Below are positions 1 through 5,194 of a stretch of DNA of 7,931 nt, piece by piece (the first letter of the stretch is position 1; each line of letters starts with the position of its first letter). Location of the stretch: the NCBI GenBank assembly GCA_038319215.1, contig JBBQCZ010000165.1, forward strand, positions 1-7,931. The letters run 5' to 3'. Under the pieces are notes generated by a model, which saw nothing but the letters and a program-made list of their open reading frames with translations, did no database searches and was not told the DNA's origin. This DNA comes from Bact-19 sp038319215. Lineage in GTDB: Bacteria > Bacteroidota > Bacteroidia > Bacteroidales > ML635J-15. The position numbers and the translations under genes are program-made.

Positions 1-283
1 TTGGTCGCAACAAACGGAAGTGAATAAAAAACTCAAAATTGTAGCAATTAGTTTGGATGATACAGATTTGGATATTATAGCTTGGGAGCAGAAGAAAAAA
101 GAGCTAACAGGATGGGAACACCTCCATGATTCAGAAGGCGTACGCAGCAAAGTGGCAGAGGATTATTATATTTTGGCTACCCCCGTAATGTTTTTATTGG
201 ATAAAGACAAAAAGATAATTGCTCAACCTTTGAGTTTAGAGGAATTGGAAAAAACTATAGAATATTTTGAAACAACAAAATAA
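1..283 (+). CDS. Thioredoxin-fold protein, C-terminal part (5' end outside window)
   Basis: The frame is open from base 2 (WSQQTEVNKK...), so the gene starts upstream of the window; the GTG at 20 is an internal codon, not a start. The visible ~93 residues match the C-terminal half of a TlpA/AhpC-TSA-type thioredoxin fold. There is a beta strand KLKIVAISLDD, a helix, a bulky aromatic segment (GWEHLHD), then the cis-proline region ATPVMFLLDKDKKI, where the Thr-Pro pair sits against the active site. A terminal helix LEELEKTIEYF follows. The catalytic CxxC, if present, would lie upstream and cannot be seen. Family members act in the periplasm or at the envelope as thiol-disulfide reductases, or as the C-terminal domain of larger exported proteins. 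The fold call is fairly secure; substrate and redox activity are unknown. Confidence 0.75.
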   Translation, partial: WSQQTEVNKKLKIVAISLDDTDLDIIAWEQKKKELTGWEHLHDSEGVRSKVAEDYYILATPVMFLLDKDKKIIAQPLSLEELEKTIEYFETTK

Positions 284-311
284 TAAACAAGAAAATTTCT
301 AAGCAGAATAA

Positions 312-584
312 ACTCATGATAATGGCTTTCTAATAAATAGGAAATCTAATTATTACAGGAATAAAAATGATTTTTTATTAAAGACAAACAGCAAAAGTGA
401 TATAGAATGAACAAAACATTATGGAAATCCTTTGTATTCTGATAGCACAATATATACAATTATGCATACAGACAACTACTATTATATCCCCTTATCTTCA
501 TATGTAACCAAGCCAATTTCTAAAGATTCCTTTTATATAAAATATAGTATAATAAAAATTTATAGTGACTTTAATGAAGTTTGA
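312..584 (+). pseudogene. Possible decayed reading frame (unknown protein)
   Basis: One reading frame stays open from 312 to the TGA at 582-584 except for a single TGA at 408-410. The stretch after that stop reads as a plausible globular tail (KHYGNPLYSDSTIYTI..., then a Tyr-, Ile- and Ser-rich segment ending YSDFNEV). I do not recognise a family. The YGNP turn recalls one in the secreted protein encoded at 6382-6918, but that is only a short resemblance. There is no convincing start, RBS or promoter. The frame lies between an intact gene end and an IS66 remnant, in a region where other genes are also broken. It may be a decayed gene or a chance open frame in AT-rich DNA. Confidence 0.3.
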
Positions 585-603
585 AATAACATTTATTGAT
601 TCA

Positions 604-685
604 AAACCCTTGTAATTTCATGTTGAACCTTTCAACCCCTTGCAAACCCTTTTCAAACCTTTTAAGCCTTTTAAGCCTTTTAAGC
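604..685. repeat. Degenerate tandem repeat ending in three perfect 9-bp units
   Basis: Positions 658-684 hold three perfect copies of CCTTTTAAG. Upstream, back to about 604, the sequence repeats the same theme imperfectly at 9-11 bp spacing (aaCCCTTG, aaCCTTTC, aaCCCCTTGC, aaaCCCTTTTC, aaaCCTTTT). It lies just before the point where IS66 coding sequence begins (~720). It may be a slippage-expanded low-complexity tract or part of an element boundary; the sequence does not decide. Confidence 0.7.
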
Positions 686-719
686 AAAATAAAACTTCAT
701 CTTTACAATACGTTAATGA

Positions 720-1031
720 AGAACTAATCAAGAGCCTAAAAAGACAAAGGCTCGAAATTTAGTTGAACGACTTATTAAACATCAGGATGCAGTTTTGGCT
801 TATGCTTTTAATGAAGAAGTTCCTTTTACAAATAACCAGGCGGAAAGAGATCTGCGACCAGTAAAGCTAAAACTCAAAATATCCAACTGCTTCCGCTCTG
901 AAGATGGGGCTAAAATATATGCTAGAATCGAAAGTTTTATTTCCACTGCACGCAAAAACAATAAAAATATTTTTGAAGAATTGAAGAATACTTTCAATGG
1001 TCAAAATTTTTTAACTTTGCAGGGCACCTAA
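720..1031 (+). pseudogene. IS66-family transposase (TnpC), C-terminal remnant
   Basis: About 103 codons remain of a transposase that is normally around 500 residues. The frame opens right after a TGA at 717-719 and reads EPKKTKARNLVERLIKHQDA, then AYAFNEEVPFTNNQAERDLR, then FRSEDGAKIYARIESFIST. This is the hallmark C-terminal block of IS66 transposases. The Glu in NNQAERDLR is the third acidic residue of the DDE catalytic triad. The two Asp residues, the zinc-binding region and the N-terminal domain are gone, as are the accessory genes tnpA and tnpB. A TTG at 795 is the only start-like codon for a shorter frame, and there is no sign it is translated. The fragment cannot be active and marks past mobile DNA. 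Confidence 0.9.
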
Positions 1032-1053
1032 ATAATTACCATTTCTTTTAGGT
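1026..1053. repeat. 7-bp inverted repeat spanning the IS66 remnant stop codon
   Basis: ACCTAAA (1026-1032) and TTTAGGT (1047-1053) are perfect inverted arms separated by 14 nt. The first arm contains the TAA stop of the transposase remnant. It could be a weak terminator or part of the IS end. There is no T-run directly after it, so function is uncertain. Confidence 0.4.
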
Positions 1054-1329
1054 AAATGAAATCACACTTATAACTTAAATATTGATGAATATTTTTCGCT
1101 GACAAATCGGGAAAGTTGAAGATTAAAAAAGAATAAATTAAAAAAAAACTCACACTTGAGTTGGTCGAGTTTTATCACATTTTCCATATCGTACTTTAGT
1201 ACTATTTTTTTTAAGAATTGTTCTCGTTCTTTTCAAATTTGAATCTTTCGGGTTCCTTTGCATTGAATTACAACCTTTTGCATCATCTTGTATAGCAGTA
1301 GATTAGAGTGTTTAGTGTATCTTTACAGC
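1032..1329. other. Non-coding spacer between IS66 remnant and HTH remnant
   Basis: No protein-like frame is seen on either strand. The stretch holds the inverted repeat at the IS66 stop, a hairpin with an A9 run at 1140-1173, and a GTACTTTAGTAC palindrome (1191-1202) followed by a T8 run. A weak -7-like TATCTTTA (1318-1325) lies just before the ATG at 1330. No tRNA or other structured RNA was recognised. Confidence 0.55.
1140..1173 (-). terminator. Possible minus-strand intrinsic terminator / alternative hairpins
   Basis: Read on the minus strand, AACTC-AAGTGT-GAGTT is a 5-bp stem with a 6-nt loop followed at once by a run of about nine T. This resembles a weak Rho-independent terminator. 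A second GAGTT (from 1167) can pair with the same AAACTC arm to give a 7-bp stem with a 15-nt loop (1145-1151 with 1167-1173), so two mutually exclusive stems exist. The stems are GC-poor and no minus-strand gene is seen upstream, so this is tentative. Confidence 0.3.
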
Positions 1330-1428
1330 ATGAAAAATAAGAAAATATTTAACACTAGTGAGCTTGCCAATGAGTGTGGTGTAAGCAAAGAAATAATGTA
1401 TAGTTATAGTAAGACACGCAACTTTTAA
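1330..1428 (+). pseudogene. Short helix-turn-helix (excisionase/MerR-like) protein, probably truncated
   Basis: The 32 codons read MKNKKIFNTSELANECGVSK, then EIMYSYSKTRNF and a stop. The segment FNTSELANECGVSKEIMYSY has the helix-turn-helix pattern of excisionase/MerR-type DNA-binding proteins (T-x-x-E-L-A, a G-V-S turn, then a recognition helix). Family members are usually 60-100 residues, so the wing is missing. If one T were removed from the TTTT run at 1423-1426, the frame would continue as FKEARYE before a TGA at 1445, which hints at a frameshift. The gene sits 11 bp upstream of the primase gene, as expected for an element regulator or excision factor. Being 32 aa, it may not be translated. 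The motif is visible; the role is inferred. Confidence 0.5.
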
Positions 1429-1433
1429 GGAGG
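1427..1433 (+). promoter_or_regulatory. Strong Shine-Dalgarno sequence before the primase-helicase start
   Basis: AAGGAGG overlaps the TAA of the short HTH frame and lies 6 bp before the ATG at 1440. A near-perfect Shine-Dalgarno is unusual for Bacteroidota, and the other starts in this window lack one. It fixes 1440 as the start and suggests either coupling to the upstream frame or acquisition from another host. Confidence 0.6.
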
Positions 1434-1439
1434 CCAGAT

Positions 1440-2423
1440 ATGAATGAAATAAGCATTTTTGAGCACTTCAACAAGGTCGTTGCCAATAAAACATTAGATA
1501 CTATAATTGAGCAGATCCGTATAGGTACATTTAAAGAGCCTGTAGAGAAATTGAGGCTACTGCTCCAACAAGGAAATGAAAAGGAATATACGGCAAGGAA
1601 AAAGTCCTTGCCCGCCTTTACACCTTGTGGAAAGTTCGAGGGTGGTCGTAAAACAGAATTCCTTAAAGAATATTCACGAATTATAATTCTCGACCTGGAT
1701 AAGCTTGATAATGTTCAGGATGTAAAACTGAAAGCGGCATCATGTAAATACACGTATTCATGTTTTATCAGTCCCAGTGGTAAAGGATTGAAAATTCTAG
1801 TTCGAACAGATAATAGCATTAAAAAGCACAAGTATGCTTTTATGAAAACACAAAAATATTACGAAAGAATGTTAGCTGTTACTATTGATCCTTCAGGTAA
1901 GGATGTTACAAGACTCTGTTTTCTCTCTTGGGACCCGGAAATATACTACAACAAAAAATCTGAAACTTTTAAAATTGAACAAACTATGAGCATAAACAGA
2001 GATGTAGATAAACTAATTGAACAAATAAATAGCAAAAAGATAGACATTACCGGTTCTTATGATGACTGGTTAAAAATAGGCTTTGCAATTGAAAGTGAGT
2101 GCGGCGAAACAGGTCGCTCTTATTTCCATGAAATAAGCAAATATAATTCCGATTACAGTGTAGAAAATTGCAACGACCAATACAATAAATGCATGAGCAA
2201 CAATAACAGCGGTGTAAGCATTAAAACATTGTTTCATATTGCAAAACAGCATGAAATCACGGTTAATTCAAACAGAAAGAAAAATAGTGTAACAAATAAA
2301 AATACAAAATCAAATATTGAAGAAAAAACTAAGATAACATCAAATAAATTTATAATTGCAGAGAAATATCTTAATCAAAGATATGATATACGATATAATA
2401 CTGTAAGTAATAAGTTTGAATAA
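1440..2423 (+). CDS. Primase-helicase fragment 1: BT4734-like N-terminal domain + PriCT-2
   Basis: This is the longest intact piece (327 codons) and could still be translated, as it has ATG and a strong RBS. Residues ~40-175 form the BT4734-like N-terminal domain: IIILDLDKL (81-89) carries the DxD expected of primase-polymerase motif I, SPSGKGLKILV (111-121) fits motif II, and DPSGKDVTRLCF (150-161) fits motif III. Residues ~188-272 form a PriCT-2 domain (YDDWLKIGFAIE at 207-218, later FHIAKQHEI). Residues 273-327 are a Lys/Asn-rich linker and the start of the ATPase part. A truncated product would keep primase-like residues but lose the helicase. Domain recognition rests on motif reading; the relation of BT4734-like domains to AEP primases is my inference. 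Confidence 0.8.
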   Translation: MNEISIFEHFNKVVANKTLDTIIEQIRIGTFKEPVEKLRLLLQQGNEKEYTARKKSLPAFTPCGKFEGGRKTEFLKEYSRIIILDLDKLDNVQDVKLKAASCKYTYSCFISPSGKGLKILVRTDNSIKKHKYAFMKTQKYYERMLAVTIDPSGKDVTRLCFLSWDPEIYYNKKSETFKIEQTMSINRDVDKLIEQINSKKIDITGSYDDWLKIGFAIESECGETGRSYFHEISKYNSDYSVENCNDQYNKCMSNNNSGVSIKTLFHIAKQHEITVNSNRKKNSVTNKNTKSNIEEKTKITSNKFIIAEKYLNQRYDIRYNTVSNKFE

Positions 2424-2855
2424 AAGGAAAAAGCGAAAGAACTGTATGAAGATTTAAATGAAAATAATCTATACATTAAATTACAAAAAGATAACATCAA
2501 TTTAAGCCTGAATAATTTAGTAGCTTTATTGAAGTCTGATTTTGTAAATAGGCATGATCCTTTTGTGGAGTATTTTGAAAAACTGCCTGCTTGGGATAGG
2601 AAAACTGACCATATAGCATATCTATGTAGTTTTATTAAGGCAAAAGACCAAAAATGGTTTAATCACCATTTTAAAAAGTGGTTGGTGAGAGTAGTAAAAA
2701 CCGCAACACAACCGGAATCATACAATAAACAAGCATTTGTATTAGTGAGTAATAAGCAAAATTCGGGTAAATCAACTTTTGTCGTTTTTTATGTCCAAGA
2801 GCGCTTACACAATATATTGCAGAAAATATTGGCACTGATAAAGATAGTCATGTAG
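2424..2855 (+). CDS. Primase-helicase fragment 2: VirE domain up to Walker A
   Basis: It is read straight on from the TAA at 2421-2423 in the same frame (KEKAKELYEDLNENNLYIK...). It contains no Met codon until its very end; a TTG at 2529 is the only start-like codon, which supports its being a downstream piece of the gene and not a gene in its own right. It holds the N-terminal part of the VirE domain (PFVEYFEKLPAWD) and the P-loop NKQNSGKSTF around 2755-2780. After STFV the frame turns to unrelated residues and ends at TAG 2853-2855, because one base is missing near 2781-2790. Confidence 0.7.
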   Translation, partial: KEKAKELYEDLNENNLYIKLQKDNINLSLNNLVALLKSDFVNRHDPFVEYFEKLPAWDRKTDHIAYLCSFIKAKDQKWFNHHFKKWLVRVVKTATQPESYNKQAFVLVSNKQNSGKSTFVVFYVQERLHNILQKILALIKIVM

Positions 2856-3472
2856 CGATAACTGAAAATTTTCTTATAAATCTCGATGAACTTTCACAAG
2901 CTGATAAGGCAGAGCTTAATGCATTTAAATCTATGTTTTCTAAGGACAAAGTAAAAGCGAGGCTTACATACGACAAAAGAGCATCAATACATATCAGGAG
3001 AGCAAGTTTTATTGGGTCAACCGATAAATGGGAATTTCTTACTGACGAAAACGGAAGTGTTAGATGGTTGTGCATGGAAATAGATTCTATTGATTGGAAT
3101 TACAGCAAAAAAGTAGATATGGATAAAGTATTTTCTATGGTTTGGCATTTATCAAAAGACAGAAACTTTCAATCGGAGCTTATAAAAGAAGAGATTGAAG
3201 AGAATGAAAGAATAAATAAAAAGTTTCAGATTTCATCACCCGAGGCAGATTTAATTGAACGATTTTTTGAGCCATCTGATGAAGAAAACGGAGAGCAATT
3301 TTATAATGCAACAGAAATTTTGGAATACATCATGAATAAGACTTCAATAAAACTAGCTCCTGAGAAAGTTGGAAAATCGTTGAGGTTTTTAAATTATGAA
3401 CGTATCTCTAGAAAGCAGGATGGTAAAGTAAAACATGGGTATTGGCTTAAAATAACACCAACAAAACAATAA
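2783..3472 (+). CDS. Primase-helicase fragment 3: VirE ATPase core after the frameshift
   Basis: From 2783 this frame supplies the rest of the ATPase: RFLCPRALTQYIAENI, the Walker B-like FLINLDEL, KARLTYDKRASIHIRRASF and IGSTDKWEFL (sensor and arginine-finger region), then GSVRWLCMEID. Residues beyond give a charged helix and a C-terminal segment (ATEILEYIMNKTSIKLAPEK, then VGKSLRFLNYERIS) typical of a winged-helix end. The first Met is at 2933, inside the ATPase after Walker B, so translation from there would give a 179-residue product without a nucleotide site. The stop is TAA at 3470-3472. Confidence 0.75.
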   Translation, partial: RFLCPRALTQYIAENIGTDKDSHVAITENFLINLDELSQADKAELNAFKSMFSKDKVKARLTYDKRASIHIRRASFIGSTDKWEFLTDENGSVRWLCMEIDSIDWNYSKKVDMDKVFSMVWHLSKDRNFQSELIKEEIEENERINKKFQISSPEADLIERFFEPSDEENGEQFYNATEILEYIMNKTSIKLAPEKVGKSLRFLNYERISRKQDGKVKHGYWLKITPTKQ

Positions 3473-3479
3473 TAAAAAT

Positions 3480-3702
3480 GGTTTTAACCTATAACCTTAT
3501 AACTTTATTCAATAAAAGTCAGAATATAAGGTAGTTATAAAGGTTATAAGATAATAATTTTAACTTATAACCTACTTGCAACCTATAACCTAAAAAAACG
3601 GTTGCAAGTTACAAGTTGGTAGCAAGTAGTGATTTTAGTTAAAAAAGAGTATTATAATATTGATATATAGTCTTTTAGCAATAGAGGTTATAAGGTTATA
3701 AG
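3480..3702. repeat. Iteron-like cluster of GGTTATAA motifs with perfect inverted repeats (candidate origin)
   Basis: The core GGTTATAA occurs at 3542-3549, 3686-3693 and 3694-3701 on the plus strand and as TTATAACC at 3565-3572. One-mismatch copies are at 3489-3496, 3497-3504, 3533-3540 and 3583-3590. Two perfect 10-bp inverted repeats are present. One is AGGTTATAAG (3541-3550) with CTTATAACCT (3564-3573) around 13 bp of pure A/T. The other is ACTTGCAACC (3574-3583) with GGTTGCAAGT (3600-3609). A tandem pair, AGGTTATAAGGTTATAAG, closes the cluster at 3685-3702. No gene lies here. The position directly after a primase-helicase gene, with direct and inverted repeats beside AT-rich DNA, is what origins of satellite and plasmid replicons look like. 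The repeats are seen directly; the origin role is inference. Confidence 0.6.
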
Positions 3703-3724
3703 TAGCAAATGAGAAAAAAAGTTT

Positions 3725-3877
3725 TTATAAAAAAGAAATTGAAGCAAATTCTAGTCCATATTTCCCATTATTTGCTGCTATAATATTATAATTTTGACCA
3801 TCCAATGCATCCGCAATTGCCGCAATATTTGAAGGCTCATCGTCAATAATAAGTATTTTAGGTAATTCTTTACTCAT
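3725..3877 (-). pseudogene. Response-regulator receiver domain, truncated to its first ~47 residues
   Basis: The minus strand from the ATG at 3877 reads MSKELPKILIIDDEPSNIAA, then IADALDGQNYNIIAANNGKY, then GLEFASISFL and a stop. This is the start of a CheY-like receiver: strand 1 KILII, the acidic pair DD (residues 12-13) that binds magnesium, helix 1, and strand 2 NIIAANNGK. The phosphoacceptor Asp, expected near residue 55 in a DLILLD-type strand, is absent along with the rest of the domain and any output domain. The break falls near 3731-3735, where accessory DNA begins. Intact receivers take phosphate from a histidine kinase, and the divergent gene at 4051 encodes one. The fragment is too short to fold or signal. 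Confidence 0.75.
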
Positions 3878-3883
3878 ATTTTA

Positions 3884-3891
3884 CAAATGTA
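3884..3891 (-). promoter_or_regulatory. Bacteroidota -7 box for the truncated response regulator
   Basis: The minus strand reads TACATTTG, an exact match to the TAnnTTTG consensus, ending 6 nt before the ATG at 3877. That would make the transcript nearly leaderless. No TTTG -33 element lies at the usual ~19-bp spacing. The box abuts the inverted repeat at 3891-3913. Confidence 0.4.
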
Positions 3892-3913
3892 CTAAATTTA
3901 TACAAAATTTAGT
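3891..3913. repeat. 9-bp perfect inverted repeat in divergent promoter region (possible operator)
   Basis: ACTAAATTT (3891-3899) and AAATTTAGT (3905-3913) are perfect arms with a 5-nt spacer. The repeat overlaps the first base of the minus-strand -7 box and sits where a dimeric regulator could control the truncated response-regulator gene. The AT-rich composition lowers its significance. Confidence 0.45.
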
Positions 3914-3930
3914 AATAAATAAGTGTGTTT

Positions 3931-3958
3931 TTAACAATTAATGTAATTAACAATTAAT
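3931..3958. repeat. 12-bp direct repeat, 16-bp period
   Basis: TTAACAATTAAT occurs at 3931-3942 and again at 3947-3958. The pair lies in the intergenic region between the truncated receiver and the kinase gene. It could be a paired binding site or simply AT-rich repetition. Confidence 0.5.
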
Positions 3959-3971
3959 ATCTAATTAAATT

Positions 3972-4042
3972 ATTTGATAACTTGAAATTAATAATTGCAA
4001 AGAAATAAAAGCTATTTTTGTGATGCCAGATTGTTATCAAAT
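3972..4042. repeat. 10-bp inverted repeat bracketing the kinase promoter
   Basis: ATTTGATAAC (3972-3981) and GTTATCAAAT (4033-4042) are perfect inverted arms 51 bp apart. They flank the -7-like box at 4013-4020, and the second arm ends 8 bp before the ATG at 4051. They could be paired operators or, if transcription starts upstream, a hairpin that covers the start region. Confidence 0.4.
4013..4020 (+). promoter_or_regulatory. Bacteroidota -7 box for the sensor kinase gene
   Basis: TATTTTTG matches TAnnTTTG exactly and lies 30 bp before the ATG at 4051, giving a short leader. The nearest upstream TTG (3995-3997) is only 15 bp away, shorter than the usual ~19-bp spacing, so the -33 element is uncertain. 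Confidence 0.4.
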
Positions 4043-4050
4043 TTTTAAAA

Positions 4051-5190
4051 ATGAATAATTCAATAAAGTTTTTGTTCGGTTTTATTATTCTGTTTAGTTC
4101 GGAGTTTGCTTTTACTCAAAATATTTTTGAGCAAAAAACACATAAAGAAATAATTAGTACTCTCAATAGTTTCAACAAATTAGAAAATAAAGAATCAGAT
4201 GCAGCTATAATGCAGCTAAAGTCAGCAATGCTTCTCTCTTATAAGATAAAATATTTGGATGGCTATCTTTATTCCGGTTTTCAATTAGCCGATATTTATA
4301 AAAGCAAAGGGATGTTCAAGGATGCTCTTACCACGATAAACAACCTTATGGCATTTGAGAAAGTAAAAAACAATAAATTTTTAACCGCAAAATGTCTATT
4401 AAAAAAGGGCGAAATATACAGAGCTTCTTATAGCTTAGATATGGCATTAACAAATTTATTTTCAGCTTTAAGCATGTTCAATGAACACAACTCGAGTTTT
4501 GGCAAAGCAAAGTGTTATAATCGAATTTCTGCGGTATATTTCGAAAATAAAGAAATGAAACTTGCTGAACTTTATGCAGATAGTTCAAATATCTTTGCTG
4601 TAAAAAACAATGATTATAAATTATTGTCAAGCAATGCTGAGTTGAAAGGTGCGATATTCCGTAGAACAAATAAATACAGTTTAGCTATTTCAAGCTTAGA
4701 AAAAGCCAAAGAATATCTCTATTTGAATAAAGACACTGTTGATATACCTAATATTTACAATAATTTTGCGTACACCTACTTCGAAATGGGTGAGATAAAC
4801 CTAGCAATTCAATATGCAAAACAAGCATTTGACATAGCAGTAGCAACGGATATTTTCGTTTATAAAACAAATTCTGCACAAATACTTGCAGAATGCTATA
4901 TGACTACAAACAGAATTGAAATCGCATTTGACTATCTGAGAATGCGCGATTCTATGGTATTTGTTGGGCACTTAGCCGACGATAATAAGTTGTTAATGGA
5001 TATGTATGAAAAATTAGCTCAGGAAAACAACGAAAAGCAAGTTGTAATTCTTGAAAATAAGAACGAACTTAAAGATGTTACTATAAAACAACAAAAATAT
5101 ATTCCTTTTCATAGGCATATTTTTTATTTCAATTGGAATTCTAATATTTTTTATTCTCAGAGAAAGACATTCTTTAGCCAAGCTAAATAA
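4051..5190 (+). CDS. TPR sensor histidine kinase, N-terminal (sensor) part, frameshifted
   Basis: Residues 1-23 form a signal peptide (a hydrophobic stretch FLFGFIILFSSEFAF, cleavage probably near TQ-N). Residues ~30-310 are helical pairs of the TPR type, for example GYLYSGFQLADIYKSKGMFK, NIYNNFAYTYFEMGEINLAI and AKQAFDIA, so this is a periplasmic repeat sensor. Residues ~315-345 are a charged coiled coil (EKLAQENNEKQVVILENKNE). The true protein should next cross the membrane, but after KQQ the frame turns to PFHRHIFYFNW and stops at 5188-5190. In the +1 frame the sequence reads NIFLFIGIFFISIGILIFFI followed by LRERHSLAKLNKI, the missing transmembrane helix. One extra A in the A5 run at 5093-5097 accounts for this. 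As written, the product is an exported TPR protein without a kinase. The start is supported by position and by the -7 box at 4013. Confidence 0.85.
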   Translation: MNNSIKFLFGFIILFSSEFAFTQNIFEQKTHKEIISTLNSFNKLENKESDAAIMQLKSAMLLSYKIKYLDGYLYSGFQLADIYKSKGMFKDALTTINNLMAFEKVKNNKFLTAKCLLKKGEIYRASYSLDMALTNLFSALSMFNEHNSSFGKAKCYNRISAVYFENKEMKLAELYADSSNIFAVKNNDYKLLSSNAELKGAIFRRTNKYSLAISSLEKAKEYLYLNKDTVDIPNIYNNFAYTYFEMGEINLAIQYAKQAFDIAVATDIFVYKTNSAQILAECYMTTNRIEIAFDYLRMRDSMVFVGHLADDNKLLMDMYEKLAQENNEKQVVILENKNELKDVTIKQQKYIPFHRHIFYFNWNSNIFYSQRKTFFSQAK

Positions 5191-5194
5191 AATA

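Larger units (their letters stand above)
284..719. other. Gene-poor AT-rich stretch between thioredoxin gene and IS66 remnant
   Basis: No intact gene is visible here on either strand. The contents are the possible decayed frame at 312-584, the degenerate CCTTTT-type repeat at 604-685, and AT-rich spacer. Short frames such as one of 28 codons from the ATG at 421 have no supporting signal. The minus strand was read for the missing part of the truncated receiver domain at 3725-3877, and nothing matching was found. Confidence 0.6.
1440..3472 (+). pseudogene. BT4734-like / PriCT-2 / VirE primase-helicase gene, broken by a stop and a frameshift
   Basis: Conceptually repaired, this is one gene of about 677 codons. 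It carries an N-terminal BT4734-like (VirE_N) domain with primase-polymerase-like motifs, a PriCT-2 domain, and a C-terminal VirE-type P-loop ATPase ending in a small winged-helix-like segment. Such proteins serve replication of phages, plasmids and integrated elements. Two lesions divide it. An in-frame TAA at 2421-2423 follows NKFE, and homologous-looking sequence continues at once in the same frame. Near 2781-2790 (gtcgtttttt) one base is missing: reading CGT from 2783 gives RFLCPRALTQYIAENI, the expected continuation after the Walker A motif. Both lesions would stop translation before a working ATPase forms. No canonical slippery heptamer lies in register, so programmed frameshifting is unlikely. 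The family call is strong; the inactive state depends on the sequence being accurate. Confidence 0.85.

Noticed and set aside
800..997. Minus-strand frame opposite the IS66 remnant
   Set aside because: It mirrors the transposase coding sequence, has no protein-like features and no promoter or RBS.
2070..2252. Minus-strand frame opposite the PriCT-2 region
   Set aside because: It lies wholly within a well-supported coding region on the other strand and resembles no family.
2781..2791. Programmed -1 frameshift at the T-run (gtcgttttttat) in the primase-helicase gene
   Set aside because: The TTTTTTA heptamer is not in the register needed for tandem slippage from the upstream frame, and a separate in-frame stop upstream already breaks the gene. 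Decay or a sequencing error is simpler.
2848..3075. Minus-strand frame opposite the VirE ATPase core
   Set aside because: The plus strand encodes recognisable ATPase motifs here; the antisense frame is a by-product of codon use.
3480..3702. CRISPR array
   Set aside because: Repeats are only 8-10 bp, occur in both orientations and are irregularly spaced, with no uniform spacers and no cas genes.
3945..4050. Riboswitch or structured leader before the kinase gene
   Set aside because: Apart from the 10-bp inverted arms no conserved aptamer pattern is seen, and the -7 box implies a leader of only about 25 nt.
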